Positions 38,071 through 47,755 are shown, counted from the stretch's first letter. The stretch: DNA of 64,000 nt from Oscillatoria sp. (GCA_011390515.1 JAABSJ010000001.1:48320-112319); one strand, 5' to 3'. Numbers and translations: made by a program. The notes: generated from the letters alone by a model not told the origin.

Positions 38071-38324
38071 AGCTGTGTTTTCTCCTGATGATATGGTCGC
38101 CGACGTTCCTAGAACTGACCTAATTTGTGATTTAAGGTCAAGGTTCAACTGGTTAACACCAATTAAATGTCTTTTATTTTACTTTACCGTTCGTTATATA
38201 ACTTTACCATTTTTTCAGGAAATCGCCAATCAAGGTCAACTCTGCCCACAATCAGGTTATCCGGGATGCCCAACTGGGGGCCTGCTCTCAGGGAACTCCA
38301 AAAAATAATATCTCCAAAACCTTC

Positions 38325-38460
38325 GTTCGTAGTGACGCAACGGAGTAGCCCCGTCAATCGTTCGTAGTGACGCAACGGAGTAGCCCCGTCAATCGTTCGT
38401 GGTGACGCAACGGAGTAGCCCCGTCAATCGTTCGTAGTGACGCAACGGAGTAGCCCCGTC
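38325..38460. repeat. 35-bp tandem repeat (3.9 units)
   Basis: Units start at 38325, 38360, 38395 and 38430; each is GTTCGTAGTGACGCAACGGA plus GTAGCCCCGTCAATC, with one base differing in unit 3. It shares GTTCGTAGT-ACG with the 36-bp repeat at 24045. Units abut directly, so it is not CRISPR. Confidence 0.85.
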
Positions 38461-38461
38461 A

Positions 38462-38512
38462 CTGTCGGAGTAAATGCTTGCGCCCCTGGGGCGCAAGCAT
38501 TTACTCCGACAG
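38462..38512. repeat. Long palindrome, second copy
   Basis: CTGTCGGAGTAAATGCTTGC followed by GCCCC and its inverse, 51 bp with arms of about 24 bp. The other copy is at 36956-37004 on the far side of ado. Confidence 0.85.
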
Positions 38513-38561
38513 ATACCTTTTTTGCAGAGACTCAGATCAAGGATGACGCTTGGATTTAATA

Positions 38562-38682
38562 ATACCAAATCCGGTTGTTAAAAGTCGGTTTTCGCTTTTA
38601 GCCCGCGCAGGCGGGCTTCGTCCGTATAGCCCCACCCTTTAGGGTGCGGGTTTTTATAGACCTTTGACAACCGAATTCCCTA
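38562..38682. mobile_element. Family C foldback element, copy upstream of ado
   Basis: ATACCAAATCCGGTTGTTAA at the left and TTTGACAACCGAATTCCCTA at the right, with the GCCCGCGCAGGCGGGC and CACCCTTTAGGGTG hairpins inside. Inverted relative to the copy at 37009-37131. Confidence 0.75.
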
Positions 38683-38721
38683 TAAAAGGCGATCGCAGCC
38701 CCCACCATCCATCGGTCAAGT

Positions 38722-39840
38722 TCACTTGCACGGCAGCCTCACCGTAAACGTTGTGCCGACATCCTGAATACTCTCCACAGAAATGGTCCCACCGTGGGCA
38801 TCTACACATTTTTTGACAATGGCCAATCCCAACCCGGTTCCGGGAATACTCCCTACATTAGTAGCCCGCTCAAACGACTCAAATAATTGATCCAGTTCTT
38901 CAGCCGGAATGCCAATCCCCCGATCTTGAATTTCAAAAACAACTTGATTATCTTTCCCGGTGATGATAAAATTAACATCCTCTCCATTGGGAGAATATTT
39001 AATCGCATTGGAGAGCAAGTTGGTCAGAATATGGCGTAACAGGTTTTCGTCAAATCGCCAACCCTCGGGAAAATATCCCCGAAGGGTGATACGAATCCGT
39101 TGGTCAGTTCTATTCCCCAGTTCCTGTTCTTCCGCCAGGTTTTGACAGAAAATCACTAAATTCACAGGTTGGGGATTAAACGGAAGTTTACCCGATTCTG
39201 CCTTCCCGATCATCAGGACTTCATCTAATAAATTCGTCATCCGCTTAACCGCATCTTTAATCCGCTGATAGTGGATCAGTTTTTTCTCATCAGTCCAGCG
39301 ATGACTGTAATATTGCAATAACTCAGTAGACCCTTGAATCGTGGTCATCGGGGTCCGAAATTCATGGGAAGTCATCGAAATATAGCGACTTTTGACCTCA
39401 GCTAATCGTTCTGCTTCTTGGCGGAGAGCCTCAGAGATTTCCAAATTTTCCCGCATCTTCTGTTCGACTTGATGTCGTCGCAAAGCAATCTGAATCGAAC
39501 TATGGATTTCCCGTTCATCAAAGGGTTTAAGCAAGTATCCAAAAGGTTCGGTAATTCCCGCCCGTTGCAAGGTCTCTTCATCGGAGTAGGCGGTCAAAAA
39601 AATCACCGGAATATTGTATAGTTGACGAATTATATTCGCCAAGTTTATTCCATCTAGTGTTCCCTTTAAGATAATATCCATCAGTACCAAATCAGGCTGA
39701 ATCTTAGAGACTTCTTCCAGGGCGTCTTCGGCGCAATCAACCGTTGCAGATACAGTATAACCTAGAGATTTTAAGGACTGGTTCAAATCTCGGGCTGTAA
39801 TGGGTTCATCCTCAACCACTAAAATTTTAATCGGTTCCAT
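38722..39840 (-). CDS. Receiver-histidine kinase downstream of the giant kinase
   Basis: The 372-residue protein starts MEPIKILVVEDEPITARDLN. The receiver (1-125) has Asp55 in LVLMDIILKGTLDG and KPF; a coiled coil (125-150) leads to HisKA with His159 in MTSHEFRTPMTTIQGS, and HATPase_c (NLLSNAIKYS, DRGIGIP, GTGLGLAI). Its ATG is 4 nt after the stop of the 1925-residue kinase, with AGAGGA nearby, so the two are made together. The likely scheme is that the giant kinase phosphorylates this receiver, which then controls this kinase; this is inference from order and domains. Confidence 0.92.
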   Translation of the reverse strand: MEPIKILVVEDEPITARDLNQSLKSLGYTVSATVDCAEDALEEVSKIQPDLVLMDIILKGTLDGINLANIIRQLYNIPVIFLTAYSDEETLQRAGITEPFGYLLKPFDEREIHSSIQIALRRHQVEQKMRENLEISEALRQEAERLAEVKSRYISMTSHEFRTPMTTIQGSTELLQYYSHRWTDEKKLIHYQRIKDAVKRMTNLLDEVLMIGKAESGKLPFNPQPVNLVIFCQNLAEEQELGNRTDQRIRITLRGYFPEGWRFDENLLRHILTNLLSNAIKYSPNGEDVNFIITGKDNQVVFEIQDRGIGIPAEELDQLFESFERATNVGSIPGTGLGLAIVKKCVDAHGGTISVESIQDVGTTFTVRLPCK

Positions 39841-39844
39841 TTTT

Positions 39845-42800
39845 TTAAGTCCTCTTCTTATAATTAAGCTCTTTGAAGCGAATGATAAACTTGGTTCCTG
39901 GGGTGGGAGCCAGTTCAATCGTGCCATCCAGTTGTTTCGTACAATCGCAGATTAATTGCAACCCCAGAGAAGGAGTATTCCTAAAGTCAAGATTGGGGGG
40001 GAGTCCCATGCCATCATCGCCAACAATCAGGTTAAAATTGGCATCTTCATCAACTGAAAATTCTACAAAAATTTTACCGCCTTGCCCTTCCGGGAAGGCA
40101 TATTTCAAGGAATTACTAATAATTTCATTGAGAATTAAACCGCAAGGGAGGGCTGTATCAATCCCCAATTCAATCGGGTTCGCGTTCACTTCTATGGCAA
40201 TGGAGCGAGTTCCTACATCATAAGCGCGTAATAATATCCGGGTAAAATTCTGGATATATTCAGAAAAGTTAATCCGGGATAGCTGAGGAGACCGATACAA
40301 TAAATCGTGAATCAAAGCCATTGAGCGGATTCGATTCTGGCTATCTCGGAACATCTGAAGGGCATGGGCATCCTTGGTGTAATTAGATTGTAAGCGCAAC
40401 AGACTCTGAATAATTTGCAGATTATTTTTCACCCGATGGTGAATTTCTTTGAGCAGTACCTCTTTTTCCTTGAGAGAGGCTTTAATTTGGTCAGAGGCTT
40501 GTTTGCGTTCAGAAATATCGCGACCGACGCAGATGGTCCCGATGCCAGAAATTCGCGTGAAGGAGATTTCTTGAGCAAAAGTCCGGCCATGAAAGGTTTT
40601 AGCCGTTGCTTCACCTTGCCAGTTGCCTAGGGTAGTTAGCTGGGAAAAAACCTCTTGGTTCAGGCGTTCGATTTCATCGGCATTGTACAACTCATGCCAG
40701 GTTTTACCGAGGAGGAGATGAGGACTGTCGTACTCGAATAACTTAAGGTGAGCGGAATTCACATAAATAAACTCATGATGCTCATTGAGGATCGCGATCG
40801 CATCGGTGGCGGCTTCCACTGCCGCCAGTTGTCTTTCTAAGGCTTCCTGAATCAACTGCCGCTCTTTCGCCACAGAAATCGCTCCGGCAATGGAATTTAA
40901 CAAATCAATTTCTAAAGCATCCCATTCCCGAGAGGAGTGACAATTATCAAACCCAATAAACCCGAAAAATTCCCCCTTCACGATCAAGGGTAAAATTAAA
41001 ATGGCCTGGATATCCTGGGGCTCTAAAATTTCCCGTTCCGACTCGGGAAAATCGGCGACAAAGCCCTGCACTATCTTTCCTTGAGATAAACTTTCCACCC
41101 AGCGCGGAAAAAATTCATCGTAGGGGAGATTTTGCAAGCGGGGGTTATTGATTTCTGGGGCAATATTCTCAGCGCACCACTCGGCTTTTTGACTCATGAA
41201 CAGTTGGGATTGAGCATTCCGGTGGTTTTCAAAGATGTAAATCCGGCTGGCTTGGACAAGGGGTCCGAGGATATTGAGAATGTTCTGGTAGGAGTCGGGG
41301 TCCACTGAATTCGTTAAGAGCTGTCGTTGCGCTGCAACTAAAGCATTAGAATAGAGATCCCGTCTGGCCAGCTTCGCCTCGACTTGTTTGCGGGCGGTGA
41401 TATCAAACAGCACCCCATCCACCCACAAGGGGTCACCCTTTTCGCTTAAAATCACTTTCCCCCGTTCACTGATCCATCGCGGATTGCCATCACCGTGCAC
41501 AATCCGATATTCTATTTCAAAGGTTGTATCGGATGTACATAACCGGGCGAGGAGATTTTCCACGGAAGGGAGGTCCTCGGGATGGATAATGCTGGCATAA
41601 CTGCGACGATGATTTAAGATAAAATCCGCCGCAGGGTAACCGGAAATGGCTTGAATTTCTTCCCCAATCAACTCCATCGTCCAGCAATCTAACAAACAGA
41701 GTTTGCGATAAACTGCCCCAGGAATATTCGCCACCAAAGAACTATACCGCTCTTGACTTTGGTAGAGTGCCTGTTCTGCGAGTTTGCGCTCACTAATATC
41801 GCTCCAAGAACCCACAATTTCACCGGGAAGATTATTCTCATCCCGCATCAGTTTCATATCATCTCGAATCCACAAGTACATTCCCGAGATATGGCGCAGG
41901 CGATATTCCCGGTAGACATAACCCCGATCGCCGACTTCAATGAGTCCGGATCTCGCCCGTTCCCGATCTTCAGGATGAATTAAATCGACCCAAAAATCGG
42001 GATTAGAGAGAAATTCCCCGGCCTTGTATCCGGCGATCGCGCTGATGTTTTCGCTGATGAAAGTCATCGGGTAACTTCCCGTAACTTTTCGGCTGTAAAT
42101 CACTGTCGGATTAGAGGAAAGCAGATACTCCAAACGATTTTTTGTCACTTGCAAAACCCGCTGTGCTCGCTTGCGTTCCGTAATGTCCCGAGTGACGGTG
42201 GCCAAATTCAGGGCTTGACCTGTTTCCGGGTCTTTGAGGACAAAGATGTTCCACAACACGGGAATCGATTGGCCTGTTTGGAAATGCCTGAAATGAATTT
42301 CCCCTTCCCAATGTCCGCGTTGGAGTACGCTCGGGAGAATTCGCCTTTGAATGGTGGCGCGGTCTTCCGGAGGAAAGTAGTCTAAAATAGTCGTGTTTTG
42401 GACCGCTTCGATGCCATCTAATCCCACCAGCTTTTGACCTGCCGGGTTGAGATAGATTGCTTCCCCATCAAGGTTGGCAATGCTGATGAAGTCAGAACTA
42501 TTCTTGACCACGGAGGCTAACTGTTGCCGTTGCGCCTCGATGGCCTTGCGATCGCTGATATCACTGGCAATCCCCACGGCTCCAATGGTGTTACCCTTGT
42601 CATCGCGCAACGGAGTCAGGGAGAGTTCCACGGGAAAGCAAGAGCCATCTTTGCGCCGGTAGATCCATTCCCGCTCGCTAGAGACTCCCTGGGTGAGGGA
42701 GGACAGCATTTGCAAACAGTCGGGGATTTGTTGCGCTTCAATAAAGCTCTGGGGGGTGAGCTTGCCGATCGCCTCTTCTGGACTGTATCCGAGGAGTCGT

Positions 42801-45622
42801 TGAGCGCTTCTATTAAAGGTTTGAACAAACCCATCGGCATCGGTCGAAATAATCATCGAGTTCGCACCATCGAGAATGGCCTGTTGCAGTTGAGTCACTT
42901 TCTGCAATTGGGCTTCAGCAGCCTTGCGATCGCTAATATCCATCAAGACCCCATTCCAAATCACCCGGCCATCAGCTTGCACTTCCGGGCGAGAAATCGC
43001 TTCAATCCATTTGAGACGCCCCGAGGGGGTCACGATCCGCGCGCAGTAATACAATTGCTCTAGGGCTTCTTGAGAACCCTGGATGGTGTCGCGTAGCTGC
43101 AACTGATCCTCTGGATGAATTAAACTCCACAGGCAGGCTGAGTTTTGCAGCACTTGCTCCGACTCGACCTCAAAGATTTCTTGGCAGACGGAACTCACAT
43201 AAGTAAATTCTTCCCGCAGATCGGGATGAAGGCAATATTGATAAATCATCCCCGGAACATTGGCCGCCATCTTTTGGAAGAGTGCTTCACTTTGGCTTAA
43301 TGCGGCTTCTGCCTGCTTGCGTTTCGTGATATCTTCGGCAATTCCGGCGAGGCGGTAGGGCCCGAAGGCTGGATCTTGGACAAAAGCCGTCGCCACGGCA
43401 ATCCACCGCACCGTTCCATCGGGATGCAGGATTCGATATTCCTCATCGATTTCTCCATGATTTTCGCCCAATTGTTCAAAAATAGCAATGATTCGATTGC
43501 GATCCCCGGGATGAATTGAGTCAAACCAGGATTGGGGTTGGTCGTAAAGGCTTTGGCAAGAACGGCCCCAAATGGTCTGATAACAAGGACTGATGTAAAT
43601 CAGAGACTGGAGATCAGCGGAGAATAGAAAGAACGTTTCATGGATGGTTTCTGCTAGTTGCCTAAATTGTTCTTCGCTTTGCATCAAAGCAAGTTCGGTT
43701 TGTTTGCGATCGGTAATGTCCAGAGTCGAACCAACGATTTCCAGAATCTCTCCGCCAGGGTCATGAATCAGGCTGGCTTGATCCCGCAACCACCGATAGC
43801 TGCCATCGGCATGGCGAAAGCGATACTCACAGATGTGGTACTGGGTTTCAAATAAACGGGGTTTTTCAGCCAGGATCCGTTGTAGGTCCTCGGGATGAAC
43901 CCGCTCAATCCAGAAATTGGCATCTTCTATATACTGTCGAGGTTCATATCCGAGGATGGTTTGACAATTATCACTGACAAAGGTCGTCTGACAATCCGCA
44001 TCACAGCTATAAATGATCGTGGAACTGCGGGCGAGTAAATATTGCAATCGTTCCGCTTGGCGCTGTTGTTCTCGTTCGGCTCGTTCCCGTTCAGCGATTT
44101 CTTGATGGAGGCGATCAATAGTATTGGCTAATTCCCGAGTCCGTTCTTGAACCCGGAGTTCTAGCTCTTGATTGAGTTGTTGCAGGGCATTTTCGGCGCG
44201 AATGCGATCGCTAATATCCGTCAGGGTGCCGACATAAGAGATAATCTCTCCCTCGGCGTTTCTTTCCGGGACCGCTTGACCGAAGACCCAGGACACTTCC
44301 CCATTAGGTTTGACAAAACGATACTCCCCCTCAAAGGGGAAATTTTCCCTAACCGATCGCTCCCATACAGCGAGAATCCCTTGGTCCTCCGGGTGTAATC
44401 TCCGGGCCCACCCATCCCCTATCCCCGCCTCTAGGGAAATTCCCATTATATCTAGAGCGCGTTGGTTGAGAAAGGTACAGTTTCCCGCTTGGTCCGTGCG
44501 AAAAATGCCCACGGGAGAGACGGCAGCTAAACTCGCGTACCGATGCTCACTCTCGCGCAGGGCAATTTCTGAGCGCAAGCGTTGGGTGACATCTTGTCCT
44601 AAGACTAATCGGGCGGGTTTTCCCAACCAGGTGATGGCATTAGAACTGAGTTCGACATCAATGAGGGTGCCATCTTTCTGCCGTTGCTTGACCACTCCGG
44701 TATGGCTATAACCTTGATCTCGGACCCGCGAGACAGTCTGGCTGGCCTCTTCCCGGGAGTCGGACCCTCGCAGATCTGTCAGGGTCATCCCCAGAAACTC
44801 TTCGCGGGAATAACCATACAGGGAAATCGCCGCCTGATTGACCGCGAGAATGGAGAGGGTTTGGAGGTCATAAACCCACATCGGATTGGGGTTGCTCTCA
44901 AATAAGCGGCGATATTGGGCCTCGGAGGACTGGAGTACCTTGTCCATCCGTTGGCGTTGGATCAGTTCGGTTTTAACTTGTTCGTAAAGTTCAGCTTGTT
45001 GGATGGCGATCGCAATTTGCACCGCCAGTTGTTCTAAAAAATCGATTTCTAGCTCATGCCATTCCCTCGGTTGTTGACATTGATTGGCAACCAGCCATCC
45101 CCAGAGTGGGTTCGCTGAGGAGGGATCGTCTCGATGCCTCACAATTGGAATCGCCAGATGGGCTCTAATCTCGAAGCGGGTGAAGAGTTCTCGGCACTCT
45201 GGGGATAATGAAATGCTATCAACATCAGGGAGGGCTTGAGTACCTTTGTAGAGTTCCGCTAGGTTCTGGGGAGAGTCACTAAAAATCTGAGCGCCCACGA
45301 TGGACATCTGCTGGGGATCCACGGATTCGGCAATAATTTGGCCCTGCCCTGTGGGGTTGAAGCGATACACCCAAACGCGATCGCATCTTAATAGCTCCCT
45401 GACTTCTACCACCGTGGCATTCAGGATTTGATCAACATCGAGAGATTCCCGGATTCGTAAAGCCACTTGAGTCAAGAGGCGCTGGCGTTCGTGCTGTTGT
45501 TTGAGAGTGGGGAGAGAGCTTAAAGGGTCAATAGGAGGCATGGCATTGAGGGTGATATTCAACAAGAGCAGTAGGAGATCAGAGGAGATATCGACCGAGT
45601 TTTTCCAGGGATCAGTGGTCAC
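39845..45622 (-). CDS. Giant sensor kinase, 2 GAF and about 10 PAS domains, HisKA_2
   Basis: A 1925-residue cytoplasmic sensor. A phytochrome/CBCR-like GAF domain (about 35-215) is followed by nine PAS/PAC units with a coiled coil after the second (LRVQERTRELANTIDRLHQE), a second GAF (about 1340-1530), a tenth PAS and a HisKA_2 kinase with HHRVKNNLQIIQSLLRLQ (phospho-His near residue 1725) and a HATPase (NEIISNSLKYAFPEG, DDGMGLP). This kinase type often uses the HRxxN box and pairs with atypical receivers. In the first GAF the usual bilin-attaching Cys-His is not aligned: the sequence reads SPECRELFTRFEIRAHL, with its only Cys shifted by one. Start is GTG 45622; ATG 45541 is the alternative. 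No membrane segment is seen. Confidence 0.9.
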   Translation of the reverse strand: MTTDPWKNSVDISSDLLLLLLNITLNAMPPIDPLSSLPTLKQQHERQRLLTQVALRIRESLDVDQILNATVVEVRELLRCDRVWVYRFNPTGQGQIIAESVDPQQMSIVGAQIFSDSPQNLAELYKGTQALPDVDSISLSPECRELFTRFEIRAHLAIPIVRHRDDPSSANPLWGWLVANQCQQPREWHELEIDFLEQLAVQIAIAIQQAELYEQVKTELIQRQRMDKVLQSSEAQYRRLFESNPNPMWVYDLQTLSILAVNQAAISLYGYSREEFLGMTLTDLRGSDSREEASQTVSRVRDQGYSHTGVVKQRQKDGTLIDVELSSNAITWLGKPARLVLGQDVTQRLRSEIALRESEHRYASLAAVSPVGIFRTDQAGNCTFLNQRALDIMGISLEAGIGDGWARRLHPEDQGILAVWERSVRENFPFEGEYRFVKPNGEVSWVFGQAVPERNAEGEIISYVGTLTDISDRIRAENALQQLNQELELRVQERTRELANTIDRLHQEIAERERAEREQQRQAERLQYLLARSSTIIYSCDADCQTTFVSDNCQTILGYEPRQYIEDANFWIERVHPEDLQRILAEKPRLFETQYHICEYRFRHADGSYRWLRDQASLIHDPGGEILEIVGSTLDITDRKQTELALMQSEEQFRQLAETIHETFFLFSADLQSLIYISPCYQTIWGRSCQSLYDQPQSWFDSIHPGDRNRIIAIFEQLGENHGEIDEEYRILHPDGTVRWIAVATAFVQDPAFGPYRLAGIAEDITKRKQAEAALSQSEALFQKMAANVPGMIYQYCLHPDLREEFTYVSSVCQEIFEVESEQVLQNSACLWSLIHPEDQLQLRDTIQGSQEALEQLYYCARIVTPSGRLKWIEAISRPEVQADGRVIWNGVLMDISDRKAAEAQLQKVTQLQQAILDGANSMIISTDADGFVQTFNRSAQRLLGYSPEEAIGKLTPQSFIEAQQIPDCLQMLSSLTQGVSSEREWIYRRKDGSCFPVELSLTPLRDDKGNTIGAVGIASDISDRKAIEAQRQQLASVVKNSSDFISIANLDGEAIYLNPAGQKLVGLDGIEAVQNTTILDYFPPEDRATIQRRILPSVLQRGHWEGEIHFRHFQTGQSIPVLWNIFVLKDPETGQALNLATVTRDITERKRAQRVLQVTKNRLEYLLSSNPTVIYSRKVTGSYPMTFISENISAIAGYKAGEFLSNPDFWVDLIHPEDRERARSGLIEVGDRGYVYREYRLRHISGMYLWIRDDMKLMRDENNLPGEIVGSWSDISERKLAEQALYQSQERYSSLVANIPGAVYRKLCLLDCWTMELIGEEIQAISGYPAADFILNHRRSYASIIHPEDLPSVENLLARLCTSDTTFEIEYRIVHGDGNPRWISERGKVILSEKGDPLWVDGVLFDITARKQVEAKLARRDLYSNALVAAQRQLLTNSVDPDSYQNILNILGPLVQASRIYIFENHRNAQSQLFMSQKAEWCAENIAPEINNPRLQNLPYDEFFPRWVESLSQGKIVQGFVADFPESEREILEPQDIQAILILPLIVKGEFFGFIGFDNCHSSREWDALEIDLLNSIAGAISVAKERQLIQEALERQLAAVEAATDAIAILNEHHEFIYVNSAHLKLFEYDSPHLLLGKTWHELYNADEIERLNQEVFSQLTTLGNWQGEATAKTFHGRTFAQEISFTRISGIGTICVGRDISERKQASDQIKASLKEKEVLLKEIHHRVKNNLQIIQSLLRLQSNYTKDAHALQMFRDSQNRIRSMALIHDLLYRSPQLSRINFSEYIQNFTRILLRAYDVGTRSIAIEVNANPIELGIDTALPCGLILNEIISNSLKYAFPEGQGGKIFVEFSVDEDANFNLIVGDDGMGLPPNLDFRNTPSLGLQLICDCTKQLDGTIELAPTPGTKFIIRFKELNYKKRT

Positions 45623-46271
45623 GTCACCTTTGGCGCTTCATCGGGATATTGACCCAAGGAACGTCATTTTTGACTAGATCACAAATCGGGTTGGGGCCAG
45701 GGTTTGTATTGACTTAGTTTTAAATGATTTTAATTTTACACTTGATTTGAGGTCGGGTCACCAATTTTCCCAGTTGAACCCAGGGGTTCATCTCCCTCTG
45801 ACCCAAGGTAAATCCTCCTCTATGTTCATGATAGCATTCCGGCTCATACAGCAGCTCGAAACCTGAAGGTGAGAGTTGGATCAACATATCCCTTGGCCGT
45901 TGCGAGTCCTTGGAGCAAAAATCGGTACTGGATATCACATCAACCCATTCAAGCTCTGACTAACCGGGGAAGCTCGAAAGAGATTTAATTAAATTTACGG
46001 ATTGTTTATTATAAACATTCAGGTAATAAAATCATAAAAATTCCGTTCAACGGTTAGCAAAACCCGAATTAAGTTCCAGAATACCGGGTGGTCAAATCAG
46101 AGCTTTACCTCATGAGTTAGCTTTGAGAAACTGCGCCGCAGCAAGAATTAACCCGTTAAAACCTCCTTTGCCCAAGGGCTGAGGCGGTGGAGTTCATGGG
46201 GTCTCTAATCCCTCTAAATTCACGGTCAAAACTCGCCTCGGATAGGCTAGTATTTTTACGCAGGAAAATCC
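45623..46271. other. Gap upstream of the giant kinase
   Basis: No certain gene. An open frame of 72 codons on the minus strand (45720-45938) starts MISSTDFCSKDSQRP and could be a small protein, but has no ribosome site or homologue I recognise. The remainder is A/T-rich with no clear promoter. Confidence 0.35.
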
Positions 46272-46427
46272 GATATCGCGGTTCCCGGACTGGTGGGGTA
46301 CAGATATCTCTAGGAGTGCGGTAAGCGAACCTATGCCGTAGGCTTTGCATCTTGCTCGCTATTGTCGATAGCGAGCAAGATGCTCGCACTCCCAAAACGT
46401 ACCTCATAACTGTGGGAACCGCTATAT
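46272..46427. mobile_element. Family D foldback element, copy 2
   Basis: Left end ATATCGCGGTTCCCGGACTG and right end GTGGGAACCGCTATAT are inverted. The interior has GAGCAAGATGCTCGCACTCC facing its own inverse AGGAGTGCGG, and a CTTGCTCGCTATTGTCGATA-centred palindrome. Related ends are at 15549 and 51487. Confidence 0.65.
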
Positions 46428-46433
46428 TGCAGT

Positions 46434-46609
46434 GATACGGAATTCGGTTGCTGTAGGTCTATAAAAACCCACAGGCTGTAGCCCGGGGCACTTGCGGACG
46501 AAGCCCGCACTTCGACCCCCCCTTCGACTGGCTCAGGACAGGCTTTACTCAGCACAGGCCTGCGCGGGCTGCGGAGCGAAAACTGACTTTTAACAACCGG
46601 ATTTGGTAT
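46434..46609. mobile_element. Family C foldback element, long copy
   Basis: Ends GATACGGAATTCGGTTGC and TTTTAACAACCGGATTTGGT as in other copies. It is longer because of a GACTGGCTCAGGACAGGC-type insert, itself a repeat common in many bacterial genomes. Confidence 0.7.
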
Positions 46610-46665
46610 GACTACAGTCAGCCGGTACATTTTGGGGAGTGCCTCTAGGGAAGGAAAAGCGCAGC

Positions 46666-46692
46666 AAAAACCCGCACCCTAGAGGGTGCGGG
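46666..46692 (-). terminator. Strong terminator after the 351-residue protein gene
   Basis: A 10-bp stem, CCCGCACCCT at 46671-46680 with AGGGTGCGGG at 46683-46692, is followed on the minus strand by TTTTTGC. It lies 20 nt beyond the stop at 46712. Confidence 0.85.
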
Positions 46693-46711
46693 TGAGGGTT
46701 CCAAAAGAAGA

Positions 46712-47755
46712 TTACTCGGGCTGAGAATCGCTGAGGATTTGCAAGCGAATCGTGCGATCGCCTTCATCCCCCAGGGGCACCTCAATTACTTGACCCGCTA
46801 ATCGGTCCAAACAGGTCAACAGCATCCGCAAATGGGGGGTGCTGGCTCCTGTATCCACATAGAGGCGATCGGTCAGACTGCCCAAACGTCGCCAAGTGGT
46901 GTAAAGTTTGGCAACGGTTTGTTCTATTTGGGACGCTTGTTTGACCAAATCTGCTGCTGTGTTCAGACAACCCATGCGCAGTGCTTCTTCTAAGGCCATT
47001 TCTACATCAATGGAACTGGCGGCGATCGCCTGCACCTGGGCCGCTGCATCTAAATATTTTGACAAACTCCGCGCATCGGAAGTCAGTTGCTTCACCGTAT
47101 CCACATCAGGATTGATTGACGCTTCCTCCCGAATCGAAACCTGGTGAGTGGGGGGGAGTTTCTCCATTTCCCGGACCAATGGCGCGAGATAACGGGGGGG
47201 AAGAGAACCGGCAGTGGCCTTTTCTTTGACCTCTTCCGGCAGCAATTCCGACGTCATGGCGGTCCATTCGTCCGAGAGTTGGCGCACTTCCCTGCGGGTG
47301 ATGCGATCGCCATCTCGGGCGGCCTGAGTGACCATTTGCTGCACTTCCGGGGCCGATTTGGCGGTTTCCACAAACGCCCGTTTGCTAAATTTATTAATGG
47401 TTTCCGGGTCCAAATCCCCCTGACTTAAGAGGGTATCGGCACTATTTGCCAGTTCAATCAGGGAGTATGCCTGACTTTTGCTGATTTCCCGGTCCTTGAG
47501 CCAGTTAAGGAAGCCCCTGCCGCGTCCTTCTCCGCCAATTTTCTCGCGATCGCGCACCGCACTCAGGATCCGTCCACGCCAAATATCCGTTTGCAAATCA
47601 AAATGGTCGCAAACTTTCCAGGCATTATCCACCTGATGCTCAAAATCAGGCTCTGAAATGTCCTCATCTTCCGGGTCCGGAAGGTTAAAATTCAGGTCCG
47701 TGATGTTTTCTAAAACCGCAGCAAGTTCTTCCGGGGATTGGGGTCGTTCAGCCAT
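46712..47755 (-). CDS. Unknown cytoplasmic helical protein
   Basis: I do not recognise this 347-residue protein. From ATG 47755 it reads MAERPQSPEELAAVLENITD, then an acidic stretch, a conserved-looking region WRGRILSAVRDREKIGGEGR and FLNWLKDREISKSQAYSLIE (about 60-105), which resembles a helix-turn-helix of DUF3102/ParB-related plasmid proteins, and long helices to the C-terminus. There is no signal peptide or membrane segment. It has its own strong terminator and is 293 nt from chlD, so probably forms a single-gene unit. Regulatory or DNA-binding function is possible but unproven. Confidence 0.7.
   Translation of the reverse strand: MAERPQSPEELAAVLENITDLNFNLPDPEDEDISEPDFEHQVDNAWKVCDHFDLQTDIWRGRILSAVRDREKIGGEGRGRGFLNWLKDREISKSQAYSLIELANSADTLLSQGDLDPETINKFSKRAFVETAKSAPEVQQMVTQAARDGDRITRREVRQLSDEWTAMTSELLPEEVKEKATAGSLPPRYLAPLVREMEKLPPTHQVSIREEASINPDVDTVKQLTSDARSLSKYLDAAAQVQAIAASSIDVEMALEEALRMGCLNTAADLVKQASQIEQTVAKLYTTWRRLGSLTDRLYVDTGASTPHLRMLLTCLDRLAGQVIEVPLGDEGDRTIRLQILSDSQPE

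Larger units (their letters stand above)
38071..38721. other. Repeat-rich gap upstream of ado
   Basis: Contains the probable ado promoter, a fragment of family B (GGGAACTCCAAAAAATAA at 38291), a 35-bp tandem repeat (38325-38460), a palindrome (38462-38512) and a family C element (38562-38682). No gene is visible. Confidence 0.6.
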
